Source: Pirellulales bacterium (GTDB lineage Bacteria; Planctomycetota; Planctomycetia; Pirellulales; UBA1268). From it: a stretch of 37,467 nucleotides of DNA. The notes under the pieces were generated by a model that saw nothing but the letters and a program-made list of their open reading frames with translations, had not been told where the DNA came from and did not search any database. The stretch spans positions 1 through 37,467 of the forward strand of contig JAFMIU010000033.1 in the NCBI GenBank assembly GCA_017853835.1, in the 5' to 3' direction. The position numbers and the translations under genes are program-made. Below are positions 8,563 to 16,323 of the stretch, in pieces (within the stretch, counting starts at the first letter, position 1; each line of letters starts with the position of its first letter).

Positions 8563-9338
8563 TGACGACACGCACCATGTTCTCCTCACCCCGCCCGATC
8601 GTCCTGCACTACCACCTCTTCAAGAACGCCGGCTCGTCGCTCGACGCGATCCTTCGGCAGGCGTTTCCCAATCGTTGGGTCACACAGGAGTTCGACGGCA
8701 CGGTCCCTGACGACGGCCATCGCCGTCTCCTGGCAGCATGGATGGAGGACCATCCCGACGCGGTCTGCTTTTCGACCCACACCGGTCGGCTTCCTCCTCC
8801 CGTGGCGGATGGCATTCGCGTGCTGCCGATCGTGCTGCTCCGACATCCCGTCGATCGGATCGCCTCGGCCTACGCCTACGAGCGCACGCAGGAAGCCGGC
8901 ACCTTTGGCGCCGTCCTCGCGAGAAACACGACGCTTGCCGGATACATCGAAACCCGCCTCGCCCTTCTGGGCGACCCGCAGTGTCGCAACTTTCACGTGG
9001 ACTTCCTTTCGAGAGGCCTTCCGTCGGACGCGGGCAGCCCGCTCGACCGGGCGCGACAGATGCTGCAGCAGCTCCCCTTCGTCGGGATCGTGGAGGATTT
9101 CCCGGGCACGCTCGACCGGCTGGGGCGATGGCTCACCGCCGAAGGACTCGGTGACGTGCATCTCTCCTCGGTGCAGGTCAATACGTCGAGAGATCATCGC
9201 GTGTCGCTCACAGCGCGGATCGAGCAGGTTCGTGAGACGATTGGCCACACGCTTTTTGACGAGCTGATCGCCGCCAACGAGGCTGATCTCGCGATCCACC
9301 GCGAAGCGTGCGACCGCATTGGCGTGTCGCTCGCCTGA
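8562..9338 (+). CDS. Sulfotransferase family protein
   Basis: This 258-residue protein resembles the Sulfotransfer_2 family, which transfers sulfate from PAPS to carbohydrate hydroxyls. HYHLFKNAGSSLD near residue 15 is the 5'-phosphosulfate binding loop (family form H-x-P/x-K-x-G/A-G-S/T-S), and LLRHPVDRIASAYAYE near residue 87 is the 3'-phosphate motif. The family's usual length is 230-300 residues, so it looks complete. The start is the ATG overlapping the previous stop as TGATG. It is the last gene of the plus-strand operon and is followed by the repeat block. With the fused sulfotransferase-like domain at 1548 it argues that the product glycan is sulfated. Confidence 0.82.
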   Translation: MTTRTMFSSPRPIVLHYHLFKNAGSSLDAILRQAFPNRWVTQEFDGTVPDDGHRRLLAAWMEDHPDAVCFSTHTGRLPPPVADGIRVLPIVLLRHPVDRIASAYAYERTQEAGTFGAVLARNTTLAGYIETRLALLGDPQCRNFHVDFLSRGLPSDAGSPLDRARQMLQQLPFVGIVEDFPGTLDRLGRWLTAEGLGDVHLSSVQVNTSRDHRVSLTARIEQVRETIGHTLFDELIAANEADLAIHREACDRIGVSLA

Positions 9339-9365
9339 GGCAACCGACGCCCCGCCACCACCGCC

Positions 9366-9466
9366 GATGCCGTTGAGCGCGTTGAGCGCCCTCGGCTCAC
9401 CACGCCCAACCCGCCGGCGCGGTGCACGGCGCCGGTCCCACGGCTCACGCCGTTGGGCTTCCACGG
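9366..9466. repeat. About 100-bp intergenic repeat, copy 3
   Basis: Same orientation as copies 1 and 2. It starts GATGCCGTTGAGC and keeps the bulged hairpin CCCACGGC-TCAC-GCCGTTGGG. It ends at TTCCACGG and lacks the last few bases of the unit. Confidence 0.65.
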
Positions 9467-9502
9467 AGCGTCGACGCCCCTTCGGTCTCATGAACGTCCA
9501 AG

Positions 9503-9523
9503 CCCAAGGCCGTAAGGCCTGGG
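9503..9523. terminator. Bulged hairpin between convergent operons
   Basis: CCC-A-AGGCC pairs with GGCCT-GGG around a GTAA loop, giving an 8-bp stem with one bulged A. The layout is like the bulged hairpin in the 100-bp repeat. It could stop transcription from either side, but no U-tract follows. Confidence 0.35.
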
Positions 9524-9543
9524 ACACGCCCACCACCACCGCC

Positions 9544-9640
9544 GACGCCGTTGAGCGCGTTGAACCCGATCACGCCCAACCCACCGCGTGGTGCACCGCG
9601 CCGGTCCCACGGCTCACGCCGTTGGGCTTCCACGGGCACC
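9544..9640. repeat. About 100-bp intergenic repeat, copy 4
   Basis: The closest match to copy 1, sharing CGTTGAACCCGA and the complete right end GGGCTTCCACGGGCACC. Spacing to copy 3 is 178 bp and spacing between copies 1 and 2 is 117 bp, so the array is irregular. Confidence 0.7.
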
Positions 9641-9785
9641 GCAGCGCCCCGCCGTATGACGAGCGAGGGGTTGCCCATGCCCCGGGAGACGGCGTCAGTG
9701 GCGAGCGGAGCCAGGATGGCGGAGCGAAGCCAATGCCGAGCGAGCCAAAGGGCATGGATGCCCGACGCGAGCGTCCGGCGACGGG

Positions 9786-9968
9786 GTGTGGGCAATCCCG
9801 AAGCGTGCCACCCCCCAAGCGCCCACAGGCTCCCACACGCTCCCACACGCCGGAGCCGACGCCGGGACGGCGGCGACGGCGCGACCATCAGCGTGTGGGC
9901 AACCCCGAAGCGTGCCACCCCCCAAGCTCCCACAGGCGCCCCCAGGCCGGAGCCGACGCCGGGACGTT
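9786..9968. repeat. Direct repeat of two units inside the repeat block
   Basis: Units start at 9786 and 9893. Both begin GTGTGGGCAA, continue CCCGAAGCGTGCCACCCCCC and end CGGAGCCGACGCCGGGACG. The first unit carries an extra segment of about 30 bases, including a short CTCCCACACG duplication. The first part of the unit also occurs at 26-46. Confidence 0.65.
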
Positions 9969-10005
9969 TCCGCATGCGAAGCATGCCGCGGCCCATGGCG
10001 CCCAC

Positions 10006-11166
10006 TCACACGCCGAGTTCGGCCAGCATCGGGCCGAGAACCTTGCGGTAATCGAAAAACTCCGCGGCGATCTCGCGGGCGCGGGCGGCGTGGGCCGGGT
10101 AGTCGGCGTTGACACGATTGACCGCGTCGACGATCTCGTTCACCGTTGAAAACCCAAACAGGCCGGTGCCCGTGGGGAGCACATTGGAGAATCCGGTCTC
10201 CTGCGTGATCACCGGGCGGCCCGCGGCGAGATACTGGGCACTGCGTTCGCTGAACCAGCCGCTCCGCAGGCGAATGTTCTGATCCTTCGCAACGGTGAAC
10301 TCGCCCCGCGAGGCGCCCACGAACGATCGGTAGGCGTCGAGGTCCGACGAAATGGCCGCCGCATCGCTCACGATCCAGCCGTGCTGCTCGAGCATCGCCC
10401 GATCGTCCGGCCCATAGCTGGCGAGCGACAGCTCGAACTCCTGGCTGACCCGCGACGGGAGGTCGAGGCACTTGAGAAACTCGTGGTGCTTGCTCCAGGT
10501 GTAGGTTTCCCCCTGAAACACCACTTCCCGCCACGCCTGCCGCCAGTTGCCGATGGTCGTGAAGCGACGGCACGAGGCGTTGGCGGGGGGATCCCAGAGA
10601 TCGAGCACCACGGCCGGCGGCTGCGGCTTGAAATGAAACGGCGAGGGCATGGGCACGCGGCAGTCGGGCTGGTTGTAGTTGAGCCCCCACGTGTAGAAGG
10701 CGCAGTGGGCCGACAGGAAATCGATCGTCTCCTGACGCCCCTCATACACCTCGATCTCCGTGTCGACGGGATCGGTTTCAAGATAGACGAGCCGATTCGT
10801 GGCGGTGTGCTCGGGCAGTGGCACCGTGCCGCCGTGGTAGTTGATGAGAAGCGCCGCGTCTTTGTAGAGCTGCTTCAGCGCGGTGTCCGTCATGCCATGC
10901 ACCTGGTCGTCGTCGTGCAGGGCGTGGAAGGCCCATCGGTCGGCCATGCCAAACCGTTCCATGATTCGACCGATGAAATCGACCGCCAGGGCGGTCGGAT
11001 CGTCGTCGGCGCTGGTCATCAGCATCGACGGGGTGCGGGCGTGGGCCTCGACGTAGTAGGGATCGTAGCCGAGGCGGCGAAGGCCCTCGAGGTAGTGCAT
11101 CTGGCCCCAGATCGCCCCTGCGACCGGGATCTTCGTCATCATGCCGAGCATCACGATCTTCGTCAT
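10006..11166 (-). CDS. CgeB-like glycosyltransferase (paralogue D of four)
   Basis: The 386-residue protein is the most divergent of the four paralogues. It keeps the N-terminal glycine-rich turn (MTKIPVAGAIWGQ), LRRLGYDP, a QPPAVVLDLWDP strand, then SGWFSERSAQYLAAGRPV and AREIAAEFFDYRKVL. The DPxFxQxW region of the other three is replaced by ETDPVDTEIEV, which suggests a different donor or acceptor. The ATG overlaps the stop of the upstream deacetylase gene by four bases. Its stop abuts the repeat block 9339-10005. It is the last gene of the minus-strand operon. Confidence 0.8.
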   Translation of the reverse strand: MTKIVMLGMMTKIPVAGAIWGQMHYLEGLRRLGYDPYYVEAHARTPSMLMTSADDDPTALAVDFIGRIMERFGMADRWAFHALHDDDQVHGMTDTALKQLYKDAALLINYHGGTVPLPEHTATNRLVYLETDPVDTEIEVYEGRQETIDFLSAHCAFYTWGLNYNQPDCRVPMPSPFHFKPQPPAVVLDLWDPPANASCRRFTTIGNWRQAWREVVFQGETYTWSKHHEFLKCLDLPSRVSQEFELSLASYGPDDRAMLEQHGWIVSDAAAISSDLDAYRSFVGASRGEFTVAKDQNIRLRSGWFSERSAQYLAAGRPVITQETGFSNVLPTGTGLFGFSTVNEIVDAVNRVNADYPAHAARAREIAAEFFDYRKVLGPMLAELGV

Positions 11167-11894
11167 GCCGGGCCTCCCGGCGCAGGCTGCGGTCCGAGCG
11201 ATTCGAAGCTCACCAGCTCGAAGCCGGCGTCGGCGATCCGCTCGCGAAGCCCGGGCGTGCAGAGCACGTCGACCTCACGAAACCGTTCGCGGCAATACAT
11301 CGTGGCAAGGTTGGGATCGAGCCCTGGGTGGCAGCCGAGTTCGACCACGTCTCCCGGGGCCGCGGCAAGCATGTCCATGATCGACTCCCCGCGGAGGCAC
11401 TCGGGAGCCGGCTGACCGTTGCCCTGCTGCCCGTAAAAGCCGCCATCGTAGTGCACGAGAGGCGACGCGTCGCGAAGCACCACGCCGAGACGAGCCGCCA
11501 TCGCCCGGGCGACGGAACGCACGGGCTCCTCACGGTGCACGTGCTGGTGGGAATCGAGATGGGTTGGCGGCTTGCCCACGAGCCGTTCAAACTCCTGCAG
11601 CTGCCACTCGCACTCCTCTCGCACCGCCTGATCGTCGTCGAGCGAAACAACCTCGTAGAGCCTGTGCCAGCGGCCGTCGCGGCAGATCCATTCCCCGAAG
11701 TCGAGATGCAGGCCGAGGTCGGTGAATCCTTCGTCGCACGCCCGGTGCGCCGCCTCGGAGGCGTCGGGCTGCCGCACCATCAGGCTTGCGCTCGTGACGA
11801 TGCCATGTCGCCAGGCGGCGAAGATGCCCTCCGACGTGAGCCGCGTGTAGCCGAGGTCGTCGGCATTCACGATGAGTCGCCTGGCCGAGCTCAT
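11163..11894 (-). CDS. ChbG/HpnK (YdjC) family carbohydrate deacetylase
   Basis: The 243-residue protein matches the YdjC-like family, metal-dependent enzymes that remove acetyl groups from N-acetylated sugars or lipids (chitooligosaccharides for ChbG, a hopanoid head group for HpnK). Seen: IVNADDLGY near residue 8, with Asp12 and Asp13 as expected catalytic base and metal ligand; DLGLHLD; LDSHQHVH, the second histidine metal site; and ELGCHPGLD. The family length is 240-300 residues, so it is complete. It overlaps by four bases the genes on both sides. Its place between two glycosyltransferases suggests deacetylation of an amino sugar in the locus product, so partly cationic residues could sit beside sulfate. 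Confidence 0.88.
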   Translation of the reverse strand: MSSARRLIVNADDLGYTRLTSEGIFAAWRHGIVTSASLMVRQPDASEAAHRACDEGFTDLGLHLDFGEWICRDGRWHRLYEVVSLDDDQAVREECEWQLQEFERLVGKPPTHLDSHQHVHREEPVRSVARAMAARLGVVLRDASPLVHYDGGFYGQQGNGQPAPECLRGESIMDMLAAAPGDVVELGCHPGLDPNLATMYCRERFREVDVLCTPGLRERIADAGFELVSFESLGPQPAPGGPA

Positions 11895-14473
11895 GAGGCG
11901 TCTGGTCGTGGCGATTCATCGCACGGCACGAGTCCGAGGCCTCGAGCCTGACGGTCGAACGCATCGCGAATCCGCGTGGCAAGCCGTCCTCCGCGTCCGG
12001 CGACCCACAGGATGGCGACGACAGCCGCTACCGCGAGCACCGCCGCCTCGACGGGCCGAACAACGGCGGCCATGGCCAGCGTCGCGGCGACCGCCACGAG
12101 CGTCACCCACCCGAGCCAGGTCGGCCGGAGACGATACCGCAGACGGATGAGGCGTCGGCCGGAGCCGTGCTCTTCCTGCACGCTGGTGACACGAACACAC
12201 GTCCACGGATGGCCGAAGATCTCCACGTCCCAGTCACTCCAGCCGGTGTCAAGCGTGACACCCCACTTGGCCTCCCGCAGGGCATCGGCGGTGCGAGTGA
12301 CCACCTCGGGGCGTTCGCCCCAGGCCTCGCCCCAGTAGGAGGCGGTGCCCGCAAAAAACTGCCAGGGGCACCGCCAGCCCGTGCAGGCATCGGCTGGGTG
12401 GATCGCAATGCTGCGGTAGGTGGAGAGCCTGGCCCGGTAGTGTGCGAACGACCGAACCAATGGCTGGAGGTAACAGAGCGCGGCCACGGTGGCTCGGGCG
12501 ACCGGCCCAGAGAACCTTCGCGGGAGCTTCGCCTGGACCGCCTGCAGCACGGCCACCAGCACCGAGAGGCCGATCATGGCGGCGGCGATCCAGCCGGCGG
12601 GTCGCCAGGCAAACGCGTTGATCGCCACGACGAGCGCTGCCAGGTGCCACTCGAGCGTCGTGGGGATCATCGCCCAATGCGACGTGGGAGCGGCGTAGAG
12701 GCACTGAAAGAGTCCGGTGCCGAACGTGCCGCGATAGATGAGCGACTCGCGGGTTTGGAGGCCACGAAGCGACGCCCCATAGAGCACGCCTCGCCATTTC
12801 CAGGCTCCACGGCCATTGAACTTCTCGGGGTGCTTGAACCGCAGGAGCGCCTCGGCCTCGCCGTAGCCCTCCTGCTGCCGGAGGTAGGCCTTCGGGCTCT
12901 GCCGCCGGTGATGCCAGACAAACGCCCCGGGGGCGAAGCTGATCCAGCGGCCCGACTGCTGCAGACGCCAGCAGACGTCGACGTCGTCACCTGCCCGGAG
13001 AAACTGTGGATCAAACCCGTTGATCGCCTCGAGCGGCCCCCGGCGATAGGCCATGTTGCAGCCTGGGATGTGCTCCGCCACCTGGTCGCTCTCGAGCACA
13101 TGCGTGGGCTGCCCCGGCGACGCCGCGACACACGCCGCGAGCCAGCCGTCGTCGGGCGACAGGTTGGGCCCGCCGACGGCATCGGCGCCCGTCACCTCGA
13201 ACTGGTGCACGAGATGGGTGAGCCAGTCGGGATCGGCGAAGCAGTCGGAGTCGGTGTAGGCGATGATCTCGCCGGTGGCCGCACGCAGCCCCACGTTCCT
13301 CGCCTCACTGAGCCCTTTGTTGTCCTGCCGGATCGTGACGATGTCGGGAAACCGCGCAGCGATCGCAGGCGTGCCGTCGGTCGAGCCATCGTCGACGAGG
13401 ATCACCTCGTAGTCGGGATAGCGAAGCCGCCCCAGCGATTCGAGGCACTGCGCGAGCGTGGCGGCGCCGTTGTAGGAGCAGACCACCACCGACACCCGCG
13501 GTCGGCTCGTCAAAAGCCGCTCCGGCCGATCGACTGCGACGCTCGCCATCGCCTCGAACGAGGGCTTCGGCGAGCGGTCGGCCCGGGTGATGCCAAACTT
13601 CCAGTCGTCGATCGTGTGTCCGCCCGTATGCCAGAGATCGCTCCACGAAAAGACGAACGTGCCTGCGATGCCGTCGAGCGCCGCCTCGCGCAGGTGACCG
13701 GCGAGAAACGCGGCCTGGCCGGCCTCGCCATGACGCAGTGAGTCCATGCCGAGTTCGCCGAGGAGCACGGGCCGCTCACCGACGAGATTCTGGAGACGGA
13801 GCAGGTAGCGACGAAACGTCTCCAGATCATGGAGGTAGACGTTGAACGTCGCGAAATCGAGAAACGGCAGGTCGAGATACTCGGTGGGAGGAAAGTTGGC
13901 GTAGGTGACGAGTCCGAACGGATCCGACTGGCGGACTGCATCGGCGAGCGACGCGATGAATCGCGACACCCGGTCCGCACCGTGCCAGCGAACGACGTCG
14001 GTGGGGATCTCGTTGCCGACGGAATAACCGATGATGTTGCCAAACCTCGCACCGAGCCGGGCCGCCGTGCGCACCGCCTCCCGGGCATCGCGCCGAGCCC
14101 GGGCCCCGTCGAGGAAGCAGAGGTGCTTCGCCCACGGCACGTCGATGAGCATCCCGATCCCCGCCTCCTCGGCGGCGGCGACGACCCATTCCGGTGGCAC
14201 GAAGTAGGTTCGGATCGCATCGATCCCCGCCTCGCGCATCAGGCGAAAATCGGCGGCGGCGACCCCGGGCTCGGGAAAGGGTTCGCCGCGGGCGTTGGCG
14301 GGAAACGGACCATACGTCACGCCGCGGGGAACCACCTTCTCGGAGCCACGGGCGAGGTATCGGCCATGCACCCGCCATCGAAGGCCGTGCACGGGCTTTG
14401 GGGCTGCCTCCGAGGGCATGCCGTTCACGATGGTGGGGGCCTCGCTGTCGGGTATCGCCCGCACGGTGTCCAT
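11891..14473 (-). CDS. Clan-A GH-like domain / GT2 glycosyltransferase / membrane fusion
   Basis: The 860-residue product (ATG 14473; a GTG one codon earlier at 14476 is also possible) has three parts. Residues 30-310 look like a (beta/alpha)8 glycosidase of the GH2/GH5 type: GYSVGNEIP places Glu155 as acid/base and LLGELGMDS places Glu240 as nucleophile. From about residue 326 a GT2 domain follows: VSVVVCSYNG, ILVDDGSTDGTP, AYTDSDCFADP, AGDDVDVCWRLQ. Residues 611-655 and 785-835 are strongly hydrophobic and likely membrane segments. No clear signal peptide is seen, so the GH-like part may be cytoplasmic and act as a transglycosylase or be non-catalytic. It is coupled to neighbours by 1-4 base overlaps. 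Confidence 0.85.
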   Translation of the reverse strand: MDTVRAIPDSEAPTIVNGMPSEAAPKPVHGLRWRVHGRYLARGSEKVVPRGVTYGPFPANARGEPFPEPGVAAADFRLMREAGIDAIRTYFVPPEWVVAAAEEAGIGMLIDVPWAKHLCFLDGARARRDAREAVRTAARLGARFGNIIGYSVGNEIPTDVVRWHGADRVSRFIASLADAVRQSDPFGLVTYANFPPTEYLDLPFLDFATFNVYLHDLETFRRYLLRLQNLVGERPVLLGELGMDSLRHGEAGQAAFLAGHLREAALDGIAGTFVFSWSDLWHTGGHTIDDWKFGITRADRSPKPSFEAMASVAVDRPERLLTSRPRVSVVVCSYNGAATLAQCLESLGRLRYPDYEVILVDDGSTDGTPAIAARFPDIVTIRQDNKGLSEARNVGLRAATGEIIAYTDSDCFADPDWLTHLVHQFEVTGADAVGGPNLSPDDGWLAACVAASPGQPTHVLESDQVAEHIPGCNMAYRRGPLEAINGFDPQFLRAGDDVDVCWRLQQSGRWISFAPGAFVWHHRRQSPKAYLRQQEGYGEAEALLRFKHPEKFNGRGAWKWRGVLYGASLRGLQTRESLIYRGTFGTGLFQCLYAAPTSHWAMIPTTLEWHLAALVVAINAFAWRPAGWIAAAMIGLSVLVAVLQAVQAKLPRRFSGPVARATVAALCYLQPLVRSFAHYRARLSTYRSIAIHPADACTGWRCPWQFFAGTASYWGEAWGERPEVVTRTADALREAKWGVTLDTGWSDWDVEIFGHPWTCVRVTSVQEEHGSGRRLIRLRYRLRPTWLGWVTLVAVAATLAMAAVVRPVEAAVLAVAAVVAILWVAGRGGRLATRIRDAFDRQARGLGLVPCDESPRPDAS

Positions 14474-15414
14474 CACAGGCCTCCCAGATCGAGCGGCTCG
14501 CCGTCATCCACGTCGCCGATCCGACGAAACGTGTCGGGATCGATCTCGAACGACAGCGCGTGCACCGCACCATCCACAAACACCGTGTTGAACGTCGTGG
14601 GATGGGAGGAGCCGAAGAGCCGCTCGCCATCGGGGCTCTCGAAATCATCCCGCCCCGGAGCGTCGGTCGTTTCCCGGATGCTGTCTTCGTCCCATCCCGC
14701 CGCATAGCCCTCGTTGTCGTCGGGCTGAGGCGTGCCGAGCAACGCGAGATTGAGCCGTTTGTCGCCCGCCACGAGCGTCTTCGACGCCCCGTCCCTGATC
14801 GCATTCATGCGTCGCGGGCGGCCGGGCCGATCGCTGCCGAGCTGAACGAGCACGCCGGTTCCATCGAGGTTGCTGCCCGCATAATCGATGAGGCCATGAG
14901 TGAGCTCAACGCCCTCGAGAAAAAACGGGTCGGCATAGGTCACCGACTGCGGGCCGCGCCGACTGGGGCAGAAATAAAACGGATGCATCACCGCCATCGC
15001 GGCGATCGACCGCTCGAAGTCGCTCCCGCCGGAAGACTCCCAGACCGTCGATGCCTCGATGTAGGGAAGGATCTGGAAGGCCCATCCGCCGTCCTGCTGG
15101 ATCCCGACCGCCGGCCGACCGTTGACGAAGTTGGGGGGCGTCCACCAGTCGTTGCCCCCGGTGGGAAACATGTTCACGGCGGCGTGGTGCGACTGAAAGG
15201 CGAGCCCGATCTGCTTGAGCTGGTTCTTGCACGTGACGCCGCGGGCCGACTCGCGGGCCGACTGCACGGCGGGAAGCAGGAGGCCGATGAGCGTGGCGAT
15301 GATGGCAATCACCACGAGAAGTTCCACGAGCGTGAAGCCCGTCGGAAACACGATCCGCGACTGTCGTGGATGACAGCCATGGGCGTGGGGCGCAGCACGA
15401 GCCGAGGTGATCAT
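14473..15414 (-). CDS. DUF1559 prepilin-like protein
   Basis: This is a 313-residue member of the DUF1559 (SBP_bac_10) family, which is greatly expanded in Planctomycetota. The start is the ATG at 15414, which puts a prepilin cleavage and helix motif ([20 protein letters not shown]) at residues 23-42, followed by [13 protein letters not shown]. The upstream in-frame extension is atypical. The C-terminus keeps the family H-type ending: [20 protein letters not shown] and a closing LGGL. These proteins are thought to be processed by a type IV prepilin peptidase and assembled or anchored at the envelope. It is the first gene of the minus-strand operon and is directly coupled to the GH/GT2 fusion, which is an unusual place for this family. 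Confidence 0.9.
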   Translation of the reverse strand: MITSARAAPHAHGCHPRQSRIVFPTGFTLVELLVVIAIIATLIGLLLPAVQSARESARGVTCKNQLKQIGLAFQSHHAAVNMFPTGGNDWWTPPNFVNGRPAVGIQQDGGWAFQILPYIEASTVWESSGGSDFERSIAAMAVMHPFYFCPSRRGPQSVTYADPFFLEGVELTHGLIDYAGSNLDGTGVLVQLGSDRPGRPRRMNAIRDGASKTLVAGDKRLNLALLGTPQPDDNEGYAAGWDEDSIRETTDAPGRDDFESPDGERLFGSSHPTTFNTVFVDGAVHALSFEIDPDTFRRIGDVDDGEPLDLGGL

Positions 15415-15470
15415 GATGGGAAGGAAACTCGCCGCACCTGCCTGCGGACTTCGAACGCCCTGACGCCGAG

Positions 15471-15476
15471 AGTATA
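15471..15476 (-). promoter_or_regulatory. Candidate -10 box for the minus-strand glycan operon
   Basis: On the minus strand TATACT matches five of six bases of the sigma-70 type -10 box, about 57 bases before the DUF1559 start. No convincing -35 box sits at 16-18 bases, so this is a weak candidate. Confidence 0.25.
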
Positions 15477-15550
15477 GCCTGACGTCCTCGAAAGCCCCCA
15501 GTCCGGCCGAGCCCCACCAGCACCACGCCATCCCCTCGCTGCAGGGGCCC

Positions 15551-16150
15551 CTACCGTCCTCGGGCTCGCTTCACTTTCTTCGTCGGTGGCCTGGCTGCCT
15601 TCACCTTCTTCATCGGCTTTTTCTCTGCGGCTTTCTTGACCGCCTTGGTCCGCACGGCCTTGCCGACCGTCGGCTTCTTCGTGGCTCGGGCCGACGCGGC
15701 CGATGATTGTGCCGAGGCTGGTGATTTTTTCCCCGGACGGCGAGCCGGGGCGGCGGCCTTCCCCCTCCGCCCCGCCGCTTTCACGCGCCGGCTGGCGGCC
15801 ACCAGGCGGGCATGGGCGGCGTCGGCCACCTCGTCCAAAAACTCATGGGCTTCGGCGGCCAGGGCCTCGGCCGACACCGGCTCGACTTCGTCGATGATAA
15901 ACATCGCCAACTCGCCCCGACGCTGGGCGGCGGTGAGCGTCTTGTATTCCTCGAGCGAGAGATCGTCGTGGTCGTCGTCTTCGCTCGTGAGAAACTCGAA
16001 TCCGACGCGGGCCACAGGATCCCAGCCGTCGATGTGAAACTCGACTCCATACTCGTGAAACAGCACGTTTCGCTTGATGGCGTAGCCACGCTTCGTGAAC
16101 AGTCGCGACAGGAGGTCGCAGCCCTCGGTTTCGCTGAGCGTCTCGTACAT
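15551..16150 (-). CDS. Conserved-looking hypothetical protein with histone-H1-like tail
   Basis: I do not recognise the 199-residue product. Residues 1-118 look globular and acidic, with [18 protein letters not shown] and an EDDDHDD stretch. Residues 119-199 are almost only Lys, Ala, Arg, Pro, Ser and Thr, with KK/PAKK-type repeats as in histone H1 and bacterial Hc1-like tails. The ATG has GGAGAGG eight bases upstream. The tail suggests nucleic-acid or polyanion binding. The gene is alone, diverging from the YihY gene. Confidence 0.75.
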   Translation of the reverse strand: MYETLSETEGCDLLSRLFTKRGYAIKRNVLFHEYGVEFHIDGWDPVARVGFEFLTSEDDDHDDLSLEEYKTLTAAQRRGELAMFIIDEVEPVSAEALAAEAHEFLDEVADAAHARLVAASRRVKAAGRRGKAAAPARRPGKKSPASAQSSAASARATKKPTVGKAVRTKAVKKAAEKKPMKKVKAARPPTKKVKRARGR

Positions 16151-16323
16151 CGGGGGAGCCTCTCCACAGGATTCGGATCAAAAGGCCCGACAGGGCCGCG
16201 GCCGCAGGATAGCCGATTCGGGCCACGACGGTCATCTCCCGGTTTGCAAAGCCGGACCCATTCGGCGGGCGGGAGGCGTTGGTAGAGTCTTGGAACGTCA
16301 TCTCCCTTGAACCCGGCCCCACC

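Larger units (their letters stand above)
9339..10005. repeat. 667-bp repeat block between two convergent glycan operons
   Basis: No gene is supported. The block separates the 3' ends of the plus operon (stop 9338) and the minus operon (stop 10006). It contains two copies of the 100-bp repeat (9366-9466, 9544-9640), a bulged hairpin (9503-9523), the 46-bp block shared with 1-46 (9762-9807), and a direct repeat with units at 9786-9892 and 9893-9968. Frames across it encode only low-complexity Arg/Pro/Gly peptides. It may insulate the convergent transcripts or be a mosaic of dispersed repeats. Confidence 0.75.

Noticed and set aside
9339..10005. CRISPR-like array
   Set aside because: The repeats are about 100 bp, only two per block, irregularly spaced and there are no cas genes.
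9319..10149. Open frames across the repeat block
   Set aside because: They give low-complexity peptides and change frame between repeat copies; the same EAQRREPWDRR peptide arises from each repeat copy, which is repeat DNA and not a protein family.
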